Shown here: positions 25,602 to 34,235 of the stretch, piece after piece
Position numbering within the stretch: position 1 is the first letter of the stretch
Layout: every line of letters starts with the position of its first letter
Assembly (NCBI GenBank): GCA_902493795.1
Contig: CABUQZ010000015.1
Span: 1 to 43,254, forward strand
Direction of reading: 5' to 3'
DNA: 43,254 nt
Origin: an uncultured Clostridium sp.
GTDB taxonomy: Bacteria; Bacillota_I; Bacilli_A; RF39; UBA660
Position numbers and translations under genes: made by a program
The notes under the pieces: generated by a model
Database searches by the model: none
What the model was told of the DNA's origin: nothing
What the model saw: the letters and a program-made list of their open reading frames with translations, nothing else

Positions 25602-26291
25602 ATGTATAGATATATATTATTCTTCTTAATATTTTCTTTTTGTGGTTGGCTTATGGAAGTAATATTTAAGTTTATTCAAAATGGTAAGTTTGTAAATAGA
25701 GGTTTTTTAGTTGGACCAGTATGTCCAATATATGGAGTATGTGGAATAATCTTTTATTTTATTTTTTCTAATATTTCATATAACTTCTTATCGGTTTTTA
25801 TCATTTCGTTTTTACTCTGTGCTTTTGTCGAGTATTTCGCAAGTTATATATTAGAAGAACTTTTCCATGCAAGATGGTGGGATTATTCGCATAAAAGATT
25901 TAATTTAAATGGAAGAATATGCTTAAGAAATCTTTTGTTTTTTGGAGCGATGGGGTGGTTTTGCGTATACTTCTTTAACTCATTTGTTCTTGATTTTATC
26001 GATAGCATATCACTTCTTTATTCTGTAACACTTGCATATATTTTACTTCCATTATTTATAATTGACATTGTTGTATCCGTTCAATTAGTAAGTAATCTTA
26101 AAGATATGATATCATTTGTAAAAAAAGACGCCACTGAAGAAATATCGAAAAAGATAAAAACTATATTATTATCTAAGAGTATTTACTTTAGAAGAATAAT
26201 ATATGCTTATCCAAATTTCAGATTTTCTCCTAAGTATTTAAATGATTTAAAAGATAGAATTACTAAACATAAAAAAAGAAGAAAATCTTAA
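25602..26291 (+). CDS. Putative ABC-transporter type IV membrane protein (PF06541/DUF1113-like)
   Basis: A 229-residue integral membrane protein starting MYRYILFFLIFSFCGWLMEV, which with NRGFLVGPVCPIYGVCG (about 35-51) and the ARWWDYS ... NLNGRICL segment (about 92-110) marks the family annotated as putative ABC-transporter type IV. Five or six hydrophobic segments lie within 1-160; the tail is basic and cytoplasmic. ATG 25602 is chosen over GTG 25593 because the protein then begins as its relatives do. Substrate and partners are unknown; no ATPase gene is nearby. Cotranscribed with the HD gene. Confidence 0.82.
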   Translation: MYRYILFFLIFSFCGWLMEVIFKFIQNGKFVNRGFLVGPVCPIYGVCGIIFYFIFSNISYNFLSVFIISFLLCAFVEYFASYILEELFHARWWDYSHKRFNLNGRICLRNLLFFGAMGWFCVYFFNSFVLDFIDSISLLYSVTLAYILLPLFIIDIVVSVQLVSNLKDMISFVKKDATEEISKKIKTILLSKSIYFRRIIYAYPNFRFSPKYLNDLKDRITKHKKRRKS

Positions 26292-26320
26292 TTGATTATT
26301 CTATGTTGTTAGTTTATAAT
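26292..26320 (+). promoter_or_regulatory. Promoter of the 26346 gene
   Basis: TTGATT (26292-26297), 17-base spacer, TATAAT (26315-26320). Confidence 0.6.
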
Positions 26321-26345
26321 ATTAATTAGAATAGAGGGTGTTTTT

Positions 26346-27065
26346 ATGGAACAAGAAGAATCTGGAAACTACTTGTATATTTTATTTATACTTATAGGAG
26401 TTAGTTTACTTGCTGTTGGGGCATTTTATTATTTTACTGATGATACCATTGAACTTGAAGGGACAACTAATAAACCTAAGGAAGAAGAAAAGTGGATTAG
26501 TTTGAAAGAATCTGATATTGTTAAAGTTAATTTTACAAAAACAGAAGATGAAACTGAAGATTCTATGAAAGCATCTTTGAATATCAATAATAAAACAATA
26601 AATGCTACGATATTTAAATACGATGATAAGACAAGTCTTTCCTTTAATGATAAATCAATAGCATCTGTTTATAATGATGAAACATTAAATGTTTATGTCC
26701 TTCAAAATACTCATTTGTTAGTTGAAAAGTCTGAATCAGATGGATTTAAGAGTTATATTATATATAATTCTAATCTTAATTCTTTAGGGGAACTTCATAT
26801 TACTAAGAATGGTACTTATACAAATTCATTAGATAAAAATATGATTGTAGCTAGAAGATATGATAAAGATAATAATTATATAGCAAATGATTCAACTAAG
26901 GTTTATGCCTGTGACGTTGATAAACTAGAGGATAATGGAATTTCTTTTGATTCTATTGTCGAAGAAAAATATGCAATAATGCATAAGAAAGACGATTTCA
27001 AATTTGAATTAGTTGAAGGAACTTCTTTAACCTTAATTGGATTACAAGAATTAATTTGTAATTAA
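26346..27065 (+). CDS. Membrane-anchored extracytoplasmic protein, unknown function
   Basis: A 239-residue protein with a short acidic N-terminus, one membrane helix (about 10-30, YILFILIGVSLLAVGAFYYF), a Glu/Lys-rich linker (about 36-50) and a beta-rich body with many Asn, Lys and Asp residues. Two Cys residues near the C-terminus (about 188 and 238) could form a disulfide. The topology suggests a type II-like anchor with an outer domain. No family recognised. It has its own promoter and strong AGAGGGTG site; the next transcript starts from a separate promoter. Confidence 0.7.
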   Translation: MEQEESGNYLYILFILIGVSLLAVGAFYYFTDDTIELEGTTNKPKEEEKWISLKESDIVKVNFTKTEDETEDSMKASLNINNKTINATIFKYDDKTSLSFNDKSIASVYNDETLNVYVLQNTHLLVEKSESDGFKSYIIYNSNLNSLGELHITKNGTYTNSLDKNMIVARRYDKDNNYIANDSTKVYACDVDKLEDNGISFDSIVEEKYAIMHKKDDFKFELVEGTSLTLIGLQELICN

Positions 27066-27070
27066 AATGT

Positions 27071-27099
27071 TTGATTATTTTTCATTATTTTGTTAAAAT
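27071..27099 (+). promoter_or_regulatory. Promoter of the cmk-alaS T-box transcript
   Basis: TTGATT (27071-27076), 17-base spacer, TAAAAT (27094-27099) with TG at 27091-27092 (extended -10). Confidence 0.6.
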
Positions 27100-27105
27100 A
27101 TATTT

Positions 27106-27296
27106 AAATTTATATATTTAAAGATGTTGACTGAAGATGAGTACTGATATAATTTCTTAAAGAGAGATCTTGGTGGTGAGAAAGATTAGAATAGTATTAG
27201 GAAGCTACTTTATGAGTCTTTCGGGATGACCGTTATGCAAATTAAGCCCAAAATAGGATGGTACCGTGATTTTTCACTCCTATGTTTAGGCTTTTT
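27106..27296 (+). ncRNA. T-box riboswitch (alanine) upstream of cmk-alaS
   Basis: Has AAAGAGAG and GGTGGTGAG stem I elements (27158-27180), a specifier GCT (27204-27206, Ala, followed by A) in GGAAGCTACT, and the T-box AGGATGGTACCGTG at about 27256-27269. The terminator competes with the antiterminator and shares its left arm. The specifier matches alaS, the second gene, while the first gene is cmk. Confidence 0.92.
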
Positions 27297-27300
27297 TTAT
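27246..27300 (+). terminator. Conditional terminator of the alanine T-box
   Basis: AAGCC-AAA-ATAGGA before and within the T-box pairs with TCCTAT-TTT-GGCTT after it, followed by TTTTTTTA. Boundaries approximate. Confidence 0.7.
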
Positions 27301-27314
27301 TTGGGAGGAATAAT

Positions 27315-27992
27315 ATGAATTATAAGATTGCAATTGATGGACCTAGTGGAACTGGTAAAAGTACAGCTGCAAAAAGATTAGCTAAGAGACTTTCATTTAT
27401 CTATATTGATACTGGAGCAATGTATAGAGCAGTTGGATTATACTGCTTTAGAAATAATATTGATATTAATGATGAGAAAGCTGTTTGTGATTCTTTAAAA
27501 GATATTAATATACGTATTTATTACGATAATGGAAATCAAGAAGTTGAACTTAATAACGAAGTAGTAAGTGCTGCTATTAGAGAAAATGAAATATCTTTCT
27601 ATGCTTCTTGTGTAAGTAAATATAAAGATGTAAGAAAAAAACTTGTGGAACTACAAAAAGAGCTTGCAAGTAAAAATTCAGTTATTATGGATGGAAGAGA
27701 TATAGGAACTGTTGTTTTACCTGATGCTGATGTTAAAATATTTTTAACGGCTTCAGTTAGTGTTAGAGCATCAAGGCGTTATAACGAGTTAATTCTTAAA
27801 GGAAAAGATGTTGATTTAGAGACAATTTCAAAAGAGATGGAAGAAAGAGACTATCAAGATACTCATAGAAGTGTTGATCCTTTGAAAGCAGCAGATGATG
27901 CGATACTTCTTGATTCAACTAATTTAAATGAACAAGAAGTAGAAGATGAAATTTATAATATTTTTGTTAAAAAGGTAGGTTATATAAAATGA
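27315..27992 (+). CDS. cmk: Cytidylate kinase
   Basis: Phosphorylates CMP and dCMP with ATP in pyrimidine nucleotide supply. The 225-residue protein starts MNYKIAIDGPSGTGKSTAAK, with P-loop GPSGTGKS at 9-16, IDTGAMYRAVG (about 34-44), MDGRDIGTVV (near 125-134), the Arg-rich region RASRRYNELILKG and the lid ERDYQDTHRSVDPL. ATG 27315 follows GGGAGG at 27303-27308; longer in-frame starts lie within the terminator. It overlaps alaS by 4 bases and is the first gene behind an alanine-specific T-box, an uncommon arrangement that ties CMP kinase output to tRNA-Ala charging. Confidence 0.96.
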   Translation: MNYKIAIDGPSGTGKSTAAKRLAKRLSFIYIDTGAMYRAVGLYCFRNNIDINDEKAVCDSLKDINIRIYYDNGNQEVELNNEVVSAAIRENEISFYASCVSKYKDVRKKLVELQKELASKNSVIMDGRDIGTVVLPDADVKIFLTASVSVRASRRYNELILKGKDVDLETISKEMEERDYQDTHRSVDPLKAADDAILLDSTNLNEQEVEDEIYNIFVKKVGYIK

Positions 27993-30682
27993 AAAAATTA
28001 ACAAGTACAGAAATAAGAAATATGTGGCTTGATTTCTTTAAAAGTAAAGGACATCAAGTAATTGAAAGTGCATCCCTTGTACCAGAAAATGATGATTCAT
28101 TGTTTTTTGTCAATGCTGGTGTTACTCCATTAAAGAAATATTTTGATGGAACAATAGTTCCTGAAAATAAAAGATTAACTAGTATTCAAAAGTGTATTAG
28201 AACAAATGATATAGAAAATGTTGGTGTTACAAAACGTCATCAAACATTCTTTGAGATGATGGGTAACTTTTCAGTTGGAGATTATTTTAAAGAAGAAGCA
28301 CTTGATTTTGCTTATGAATTCTTAACTAGTCCTGATTGGTGTGATATACCAGTTAATAAGCTTTACTGCACTATTTATATGACAGATGAAGTTGCATACA
28401 ACAAGTGGGTAAGTCTTGGAATGGATCCAACTCATATCGTTAGACTTAAAGAAAACTACTGGGAAATTGGAAGTGGACCATGTGGACCTGATTCTGAAAT
28501 ATTCTTTGATAGAGGAGAAAAATACGATCCTAATAACGATGCTTTAGAAAAGTTTAAAAATGATGAAGATCAAGAGCGTTTTGTAGAAATCTGGAATAAC
28601 GTATTTAGTCAATATAACTCAGAACCTGGTGTTGATAGAAGTCTTTATAAAGAACTTCCTCATAAAAATATCGATACAGGTGCAGGACTTGAAAGATGGT
28701 GCTGTATATTCCAAGATGTCGATTCTAACTTTGATACTGATTTATTTGTACCAATTATTAATCAAATAGAACAAATTTCATCTGTTAAATATAATGGTGA
28801 AAGTAGTTTTAAAATTATTGCTGACCATATAAGAGCTATTACAATGGCTTTATCAGATGGTTGTGTATTTGAAAATAGTGGTAGAGGTTATGTACTTAGA
28901 AGACTTTTAAGAAGAAGTGTTAGAAGTGGAAGAAAACTTGGAATTAATGAACCATTTATGTATCGACTAGTAGATACAGTAGTAGATATAATGAAGGATA
29001 GTTATCCTAAATTACTAGATGATAAAGCTTCTATTAAAACATTGGTTTTAGAAGAAGAAAATTTATTCCATCAAACTCTAAGAGCAGGAGAGAGAAAACT
29101 TCTTGAATTAATTAAAGAAAGTCATGATAAAGAAATAAGTGGTTATGATGCTTTCAAGTTATATGATACTTATGGATTCCCTTTTGAGTTAACTCTTGAA
29201 TATCTTGAAGATGAAGGTATGACAGTTAATAAAGAAGAATTTGAAAAATATATGAATGCTGCTAAAAAGCTTGCTAAAGATAGTAGAACAGAACAAGCAA
29301 ATATGAATATTCAAAATGAAGAATTATTGAATTTCAAATCTCCAAGTGAATTTTTGTATGATACTTATGAGATGTATGACGCTAGAGTAATTGGTTTGTT
29401 TAAAGATGGTAAGATGGTTGACTATCTTGATTCTGATGGTTACGTTGTGTTTGATAGAACTTGTTTCTATGCAGAAAGTGGTGGACAGGTTGCTGATGAT
29501 GGCGCTATTAAAAACGATAAGATGAAAGCTAAAGTAGTTGCTGTTTCTAAAGCACCAAATGGACAACATATGCATTTAATCGAGTTACTTGAAGGTTCTT
29601 TGAAATTAGGAGATGTTTGTACTTTAAAAATAATGGAAAAGAATAGATTAAGAACACAAGCAAACCATAGTACAATTCACATAGTACAAAAAGTGTTACA
29701 AGATACTTTATCAAGTAATGTTCATCAAGCGGGAAGTTATGTTGACTCTGAAAGATTAAGATTTGACTTTACTTATTCTGGAAAAATATCAGAAGAACAA
29801 ATTATCGATGTTGAAAATAAAGTTAATGATTTTGTTAGCAAGCATATTGAAAGTAGTATTACAAATATGAGTTTGGAAGAAGCTAAAAAGCTTGGCGCTA
29901 TGGCACTTTTCACTGATAAATATAAAGATATAGTAAGAGTTGTTAAGATAGGAGATTCAATCGAGCTTTGTGGTGGTACCCATATTAAGAGTACTGATGA
30001 AATAGAAAGATTTGCTATATTAAAAGTAGAATCTAAGGGAAGTAATTTGTATCGTCTTGAAGGATGTACTAATGAAATGGTTCCAGTTTTGATTAGTGAA
30101 GCTGTTGCTAAGTACGTTGATGAAATTAAAATGTTACTTACTAAAGCTCAAAATTTAATTGATAAAGCTAAAAATGAGGGAATAGAATTAAAATTTGATA
30201 TTAATCTAGATCAAAATGGATTAAGTAGTTATAAAGATATAATTTACAATAAGAACCAACTAGAATACATTCAAAATGAAGTAAGAATGCTTGAAAAGAG
30301 ATACAATGAAGAAAAAGCTAAATTAACAAGTAGTGATATTGACAAGTATTTAGATCAAAAAGAAGAAATTAATGGTGTTAATACTATTATTATGGAAACT
30401 AAAGATTTAGAGATAAACGATTTAAAAACAATTGTTGATGAACTTATGAATAATCTTGGAAGTGGTGTTGTATTCCTTGCAAATGTTAAGTCTTCAAGTG
30501 TTAATTTCATTTGTAAGTGTAATGATGTTCCATATAAAGCTGGATTACTTGTTAAAAAGGCTAGTGAAATGGCAAATGGAAGAGGTGGAGGAAGCGGAAC
30601 TTTTGCTCAAGGTGGAGCTAGTTCTTGCGATAATCTAGACAAAATAATCAAAACTGTTAAAGAATCATTAAAAGAAGAGTAA
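27989..30682 (+). CDS. alaS: Alanyl-tRNA synthetase
   Basis: Class II synthetase charging tRNA-Ala. The 897 residues start MKKLTSTEIRNMWLDFFKSKGH; the catalytic domain (to about 370) contains VNAGVTPLKKYFDG, KCIRTNDIENVG, HQTFFEMMGNFSVGDYFKEEA and GAGLERW; the editing domain has NHSTIH (HxxxH) with the CGGTH metal site near 656; the C-Ala domain ends with NGRGGGSGTFAQGGA. All key residues are intact. ATGA overlap with cmk implies translational coupling. Expression is set by the upstream alanine T-box. A terminator begins at the 3' end of the gene. Confidence 0.97.
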   Translation: MKKLTSTEIRNMWLDFFKSKGHQVIESASLVPENDDSLFFVNAGVTPLKKYFDGTIVPENKRLTSIQKCIRTNDIENVGVTKRHQTFFEMMGNFSVGDYFKEEALDFAYEFLTSPDWCDIPVNKLYCTIYMTDEVAYNKWVSLGMDPTHIVRLKENYWEIGSGPCGPDSEIFFDRGEKYDPNNDALEKFKNDEDQERFVEIWNNVFSQYNSEPGVDRSLYKELPHKNIDTGAGLERWCCIFQDVDSNFDTDLFVPIINQIEQISSVKYNGESSFKIIADHIRAITMALSDGCVFENSGRGYVLRRLLRRSVRSGRKLGINEPFMYRLVDTVVDIMKDSYPKLLDDKASIKTLVLEEENLFHQTLRAGERKLLELIKESHDKEISGYDAFKLYDTYGFPFELTLEYLEDEGMTVNKEEFEKYMNAAKKLAKDSRTEQANMNIQNEELLNFKSPSEFLYDTYEMYDARVIGLFKDGKMVDYLDSDGYVVFDRTCFYAESGGQVADDGAIKNDKMKAKVVAVSKAPNGQHMHLIELLEGSLKLGDVCTLKIMEKNRLRTQANHSTIHIVQKVLQDTLSSNVHQAGSYVDSERLRFDFTYSGKISEEQIIDVENKVNDFVSKHIESSITNMSLEEAKKLGAMALFTDKYKDIVRVVKIGDSIELCGGTHIKSTDEIERFAILKVESKGSNLYRLEGCTNEMVPVLISEAVAKYVDEIKMLLTKAQNLIDKAKNEGIELKFDINLDQNGLSSYKDIIYNKNQLEYIQNEVRMLEKRYNEEKAKLTSSDIDKYLDQKEEINGVNTIIMETKDLEINDLKTIVDELMNNLGSGVVFLANVKSSSVNFICKCNDVPYKAGLLVKKASEMANGRGGGSGTFAQGGASSCDNLDKIIKTVKESLKEE

Positions 30683-30701
30683 AAAATCTTCTTTTTCTTT
30701 T
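30670..30701 (+). terminator. Intrinsic terminator after alaS
   Basis: A perfect 9-bp stem (30670-30678 with 30687-30695) overlapping the stop codon, then TCTTTT. Confidence 0.65.
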
Positions 30702-30728
30702 GCATTTTATTTCGCTATAGGTTATAAT
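30700..30728 (+). promoter_or_regulatory. Promoter of the 30754 gene
   Basis: TTGCAT (30700-30705), exactly 17 bases, TATAAT (30723-30728). Confidence 0.6.
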
Positions 30729-30753
30729 AACACTTGTTTTTGGGGGATTTTGT

Positions 30754-31449
30754 ATGCTTAAGTATAGTAAAGATGATATTAAATTATATTTTGACCTATT
30801 AGGATATGATATAGGTGATGAAATTGAAAAGTATAACAAGGGTATTAAATTAGACAGTTTAGGTTCTTTATATATTAAGTATAAACTTGATAAGGTGCTT
30901 CCTAAAAGTAGTAAAGATTTGTCTGATTCACTTTCTGTTTTCTTTGCAATTTTAAATGATAGCTTTTGGTTTGACTCAAAAGAAAGTAGAAGGTTTGCTT
31001 TAAAGTCTTCTTTAGAAGTTATTAAAGATTTATCAAGCTTTCAAGTATGTTCAGAAGAGCCTGCAACTAATCAAGAATACACAACATATTATGAACGTAC
31101 AAATAATTTGCTTTCTACTATTATTGCAGGATTATGTGAAGTAGAGGATATTAATCACTTTAGAATGTTTCAAAAAAATTCAGGTTTTAAATTAAATTAT
31201 GGTGGAGTTGATCCTGATGATAGAACAGATAACTTTACAAAATTATATTTATTAACCGCCTATTCTAAGTTTGAAGACGTAGGACGTGATTATTTAATGT
31301 TTGATAAAGATAATAAAGTGTCAGCTGAAAGATTAAAAAGATTAATTGATTTTAATAAAAAGGATAATGTTCCATTTGTAGAAAATCAATTGGAAAAAGA
31401 CGATGAATCAGAAATAAAAAGACCTACACTTGAAATGCTAAGAAAGTAA
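30754..31449 (+). CDS. Hypothetical protein, 231 aa
   Basis: Not recognised. A soluble, acidic and mostly helical protein with no signal peptide or membrane helix. Noticeable pieces are SSKDLSDSLSVFFAILNDSFWFDSKESRR (split helix region about 51-80), an aromatic TTYYERTNNLL segment (near 112) and a flexible charged tail (about 205-231). ATG 30754 follows TGGGGGA. It has its own promoter and a strong terminator, so it is monocistronic. The position after alaS gives no functional clue. Confidence 0.72.
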   Translation: MLKYSKDDIKLYFDLLGYDIGDEIEKYNKGIKLDSLGSLYIKYKLDKVLPKSSKDLSDSLSVFFAILNDSFWFDSKESRRFALKSSLEVIKDLSSFQVCSEEPATNQEYTTYYERTNNLLSTIIAGLCEVEDINHFRMFQKNSGFKLNYGGVDPDDRTDNFTKLYLLTAYSKFEDVGRDYLMFDKDNKVSAERLKRLIDFNKKDNVPFVENQLEKDDESEIKRPTLEMLRK

Positions 31450-31475
31450 AGATTCGAAAAACGAATCTTTTTTTG
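31448..31475 (+). terminator. Intrinsic terminator after the 30754 gene
   Basis: A perfect 9-bp stem (31448-31456 with 31462-31470), A5 loop, followed by more T. Confidence 0.85.
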
Positions 31476-31518
31476 TATCATTTTTTTCATTTAATTCATA
31501 CTAATAGTGGAGGTACAT

Positions 31519-31956
31519 ATGGATGAAACAAATGAACTTTTAGAGTGTATTTATCAAGATTCATATATGGCAACAAAGAATTTAGAAACTTTACTCGAAG
31601 AGATAAAAAATAAAGATAATAAAGTTAAATTTGAACTTGAAAATATTCTAAAAGAATACGAAAAATATTTAAAAAAGGCTAAAACATTACTTAAAAGTAA
31701 TAAAGTTAAGCCTAAAAAAACTAGTCCTTTTGCGATAATGGGCGCTAAAATGAAAATGAAAAAGGACGTAAAAAAAGATAATTCAGATTCTAAAATAAGT
31801 GATATTGTTATTCAAGGGTTAGTAATGGGAGTTATTGATATTAACAAAAGACTTGATAGTTACAGAAATGAAGTATCAAAAGATTTAGTTAATTTATGTA
31901 ATGAATTATTAGTATTTCAAGAAGATGCGATAGATAAATTAAAAACATATTTGTAG
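31519..31956 (+). CDS. Helical-bundle protein of unknown function, 145 aa
   Basis: The start is ATG 31519, 5 bases after the GTGGAGGT site at 31507-31514; the in-frame GTG there is part of the site. The protein is all helical: two amphipathic helices (about 1-62), a basic Lys-rich linker with KKTSPFAIMGAKMKMKK (about 68-85) and two more helices (about 95-145). The layout resembles ferritin-like four-helix bundles of the DUF2383 kind or spore-coat bundle proteins, but no metal-binding Glu/His pattern is evident, so the family is left open. Confidence 0.65.
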   Translation: MDETNELLECIYQDSYMATKNLETLLEEIKNKDNKVKFELENILKEYEKYLKKAKTLLKSNKVKPKKTSPFAIMGAKMKMKKDVKKDNSDSKISDIVIQGLVMGVIDINKRLDSYRNEVSKDLVNLCNELLVFQEDAIDKLKTYL

Positions 31957-32080
31957 TCCCATATTTTTACATATTTGTAAAACATTTTATCTATATTTCT
32001 TTTATATACTTTTATCTAGAAGGAGATGATGCTATCGAATTTAGATAAAATGTACGATTTAATTATTTCAAATGGTAGTG

Positions 32081-32086
32081 TATAAT
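32081..32086 (+). promoter_or_regulatory. -10 of the two-component operon
   Basis: TATAAT, 17 bases before the response-regulator start, giving a very short 5' leader with AGGTGAT as ribosome binding site. The -35 is poor, which would suit an activated promoter. Confidence 0.45.
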
Positions 32087-32103
32087 AAGAAATAGGTGAT
32101 AGT

Positions 32104-32763
32104 ATGTATACAATATGTTTAGTAGAGGATGAGAAAAGCTTATCAGATTTAATTAAGACATACCTTCAAAAAGAAGGATATAATGTAATTCAATTTTTTA
32201 ATGGGAATGATGCTTTAAATTACGTGGGACAAGTATCTGACTTATGGATTTTAGATATTATGCTTCAAGATGATGTAACAGGTTATGATATCATAAAAAA
32301 AATAAGGGAAACAGATTCTAATATACCAGTAATATTTACATCAGCAAGAGATCAAGATATTGATAAGATTATTGGGTTAGAAATGGGAAGTGACGATTAT
32401 TTAGCTAAACCTTTTTCTACCAAAGAACTTGTATTACGTGTAAATAAACTTATCAATAGAATATATAAAGAAAAAGAAGTTGAATCAATTGTTTACAATG
32501 ATTATATAGTAGATTTAAACAAACGAGTTGCTAAAGAAATGAATGCAGAAATTAAACTAACTACTTTAGAATTTGATTTGCTACTTATGTTTTTAAATAA
32601 TAAAAATATTACTTTTTCAAGAGAAGAGATTCTAAGAAAAATATGGGGAGAAGATTATTTCGGTAGTGATAGAGCTGTTGATGATTTAGTAAGGCGTTTA
32701 AGGAAAAAAATGCCTAAATTAAATGTTTCTACAATATATGGATATGGATATAGATTATCATGA
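32104..32763 (+). CDS. OmpR/PhoB-family response regulator
   Basis: A DNA-binding response regulator. Receiver domain (1-115) with acidic pocket Glu8-Asp9, phospho-acceptor Asp51 in LWILDIML, Thr79/Ser80 and Lys102 in LAKPF. Winged-helix domain (about 125-219) with TTLEFDLLLMFLNN, SREEILRKIWG, AVDDLVRRLRKK and the ending YGYGYRLS, all typical of the OmpR family. 219 residues, near-standard length. Its stop overlaps the start of the kinase gene (ATGA), so the two form a coupled pair. The stimulus and targets are unknown; no transporter gene follows. Confidence 0.93.
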   Translation: MYTICLVEDEKSLSDLIKTYLQKEGYNVIQFFNGNDALNYVGQVSDLWILDIMLQDDVTGYDIIKKIRETDSNIPVIFTSARDQDIDKIIGLEMGSDDYLAKPFSTKELVLRVNKLINRIYKEKEVESIVYNDYIVDLNKRVAKEMNAEIKLTTLEFDLLLMFLNNKNITFSREEILRKIWGEDYFGSDRAVDDLVRRLRKKMPKLNVSTIYGYGYRLS

Positions 32764-34031
32764 AATATATTGAAAATAAGCTAGGAAGACAATTACTTTT
32801 AATACTTGTTATTGTCTTTGATATCATCCTTATAACAGTTGCATTTTTACTTCCTCGAATAATTGAACCAATTTATGAGACAGGTATTTATAATTCTTTA
32901 AAAGGACCTATTGATTTAATTGGTGTTGGTATTGATAGAATTAATATAAATAGAGAAGTAGCGTATGTTTATGCTACTAGCGATAATATATATGTAAGTA
33001 ACAACTATATAAATATAGTTAAAATAGATAAAAAAGAACTAATTAAACATATTGATAAAGAATTTGGTAACTTTAAATATAAAGGAAGACTATATTATTA
33101 TTATAGTATAGAATCAAATGATGAATTAAGAGTTGCTGTTGCAAATGAAACGTACTTACTAAAATTTAGAAATGAAATGATGGTTTCTATTATTACTATT
33201 TTCTTATTATCTTTTGCTCTTATAGCACTTATTGTATTTGTGTGGAGCTCAGTTGTAGTTAGAAAAATAACTAAACTCAAAACAAAAATAGATAATATTG
33301 ACAACGATAATTTTAACCATAATATTATTTACAAATCAGATGATGAAATAAAAGTCTTAGCAACTTCTATAGAAGATATGAGAATATCTTTGAAAGCTCA
33401 AGAAGAATATAAAAATAATATGTATCAAAACATATCTCATGATTTTAAAACGCCTCTCACTGTAATAAAATCATATGTTGAAGCTGTAGAAGATGGTGTT
33501 GAAGACAAAGATAAAGCATTATCTGTAATTAAAGAACAAACTGATAAACTAGAAAAAAAAGTATATTCACTTCTATATTTAAATAAACTTGAATACCTTA
33601 AAGAAAAAAAACAAGACACTTATAGTGAAATTGACATAAGTGAAGTAATAAATAACTCTATCGAAAAATTTAAACACCATAGAAAAGATGTTAAAATAAC
33701 TGCATCTATCGATAAGAGTAAATTTACTGGAACTTATGATTTATGGGAAACTATAATAGATAATATATTAAATAATTTTATAAGATATGCTAATAAAGAA
33801 ATTAAAATTACAGTAAAAAACAATAAAATAGTATTATATAATGATGGACCTAATATAGACGAAGAATTAAAAGAAAATGTATTTAATCCGTTTAAGAAAG
33901 GAATAAAAGGCCAATTTGGCTTAGGATTATCAATAGTTAAAAAGACCCTTGCTTTATTAAACTATGATATTTCTATAGAAAATAATAAGAAAGGTGTATC
34001 ATTTATAATAAAAAAATATAAGAGCAGGTGA
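32760..34031 (+). CDS. Sensor histidine kinase
   Basis: A membrane histidine kinase paired with the preceding regulator. TM1 (about 11-31), an extracytoplasmic sensor (about 32-138), TM2 (about 140-162), a HAMP-like linker (163-215), dimerisation helix with the phospho-acceptor His227 in NISHDFKTPLTV, and an ATPase domain with N-box ETIIDNILNNFIRYA, G1-like NDGPNID and G2 FGLGLSIVKK. 423 residues. The sensor is small and rich in Tyr, with no recognised ligand domain. TGA at 34029-34031 lies in the loop of the downstream terminator. Confidence 0.92.
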   Translation: MKYIENKLGRQLLLILVIVFDIILITVAFLLPRIIEPIYETGIYNSLKGPIDLIGVGIDRININREVAYVYATSDNIYVSNNYINIVKIDKKELIKHIDKEFGNFKYKGRLYYYYSIESNDELRVAVANETYLLKFRNEMMVSIITIFLLSFALIALIVFVWSSVVVRKITKLKTKIDNIDNDNFNHNIIYKSDDEIKVLATSIEDMRISLKAQEEYKNNMYQNISHDFKTPLTVIKSYVEAVEDGVEDKDKALSVIKEQTDKLEKKVYSLLYLNKLEYLKEKKQDTYSEIDISEVINNSIEKFKHHRKDVKITASIDKSKFTGTYDLWETIIDNILNNFIRYANKEIKITVKNNKIVLYNDGPNIDEELKENVFNPFKKGIKGQFGLGLSIVKKTLALLNYDISIENNKKGVSFIIKKYKSR

Positions 34032-34048
34032 TAACTTGCTCTTTTATT
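34020..34048 (+). terminator. Intrinsic terminator after the histidine kinase
   Basis: A 10-bp stem with one G-U pair (34020-34029 with 34034-34043), GATA loop, then TTATT. Confidence 0.75.
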
Positions 34049-34060
34049 GTAAAATAATAC

Positions 34061-34089
34061 TTGAAATCTGTTCTTTTTTATGGTAGTAT
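34061..34089 (+). promoter_or_regulatory. Promoter of tRNA-Met
   Basis: TTGAAA (34061-34066), 17 bases, TAGTAT (34084-34089) with TG at 34081-34082. Confidence 0.65.
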
Positions 34090-34105
34090 TTATATTGTGA
34101 TTTAT

Positions 34106-34182
34106 GGCGAGGTAGCTCAGTTGGCTAGAGCGCCCGGTTCATACCCGGAAGGTCGTGGGTTCGACCCCCTCTCTCGCTACCA
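34106..34182 (+). tRNA. tRNA-Met (CAT), elongator type
   Basis: 77 bases including an encoded CCA end. Acceptor GGCGAGG pairs with TCTCGCT (G-U at both ends), discriminator A; D arm GCTC/GAGC; anticodon loop TTCATAC with CAT at 34140-34142; T loop TTCGACC. The loop sequence and G1-U72 pair match elongator tRNA-Met rather than initiator or Ile2. Two pairs are non-canonical: C27/A43 in the anticodon stem and T50/T64 in the T stem. Own promoter and terminator. Confidence 0.93.
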
Positions 34183-34188
34183 TATTGA
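34178..34188 (+). repeat. 11-bp direct repeat, copy 1 (tRNA 3' end)
   Basis: TACCATATTGA, starting in the last bases of tRNA-Met; identical to 35378-35388. Possible attachment-site half. Confidence 0.45.
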
Positions 34189-34193
34189 TATTT

Positions 34194-34222
34194 AACTCGA
34201 ACATTATGTTTCGAGTTTTATT
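34194..34222 (+). terminator. Terminator of tRNA-Met
   Basis: A perfect 8-bp stem AACTCGAA/TTCGAGTT (34194-34201 with 34210-34217) and T-rich tail. Confidence 0.8.
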
Positions 34223-34235
34223 ATGCCAAATTTTA

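Noticed and set aside
32026..32085. 19-codon frame ATG ATG CTA ... after AAGGAG, before the response regulator
   Set aside because: The GGAG is directly against the ATG, too close for initiation, and the frame runs into the -10 of the next operon. The flanking 8-bp inverted repeat (32011-32018 with 32042-32049) has no T-run.
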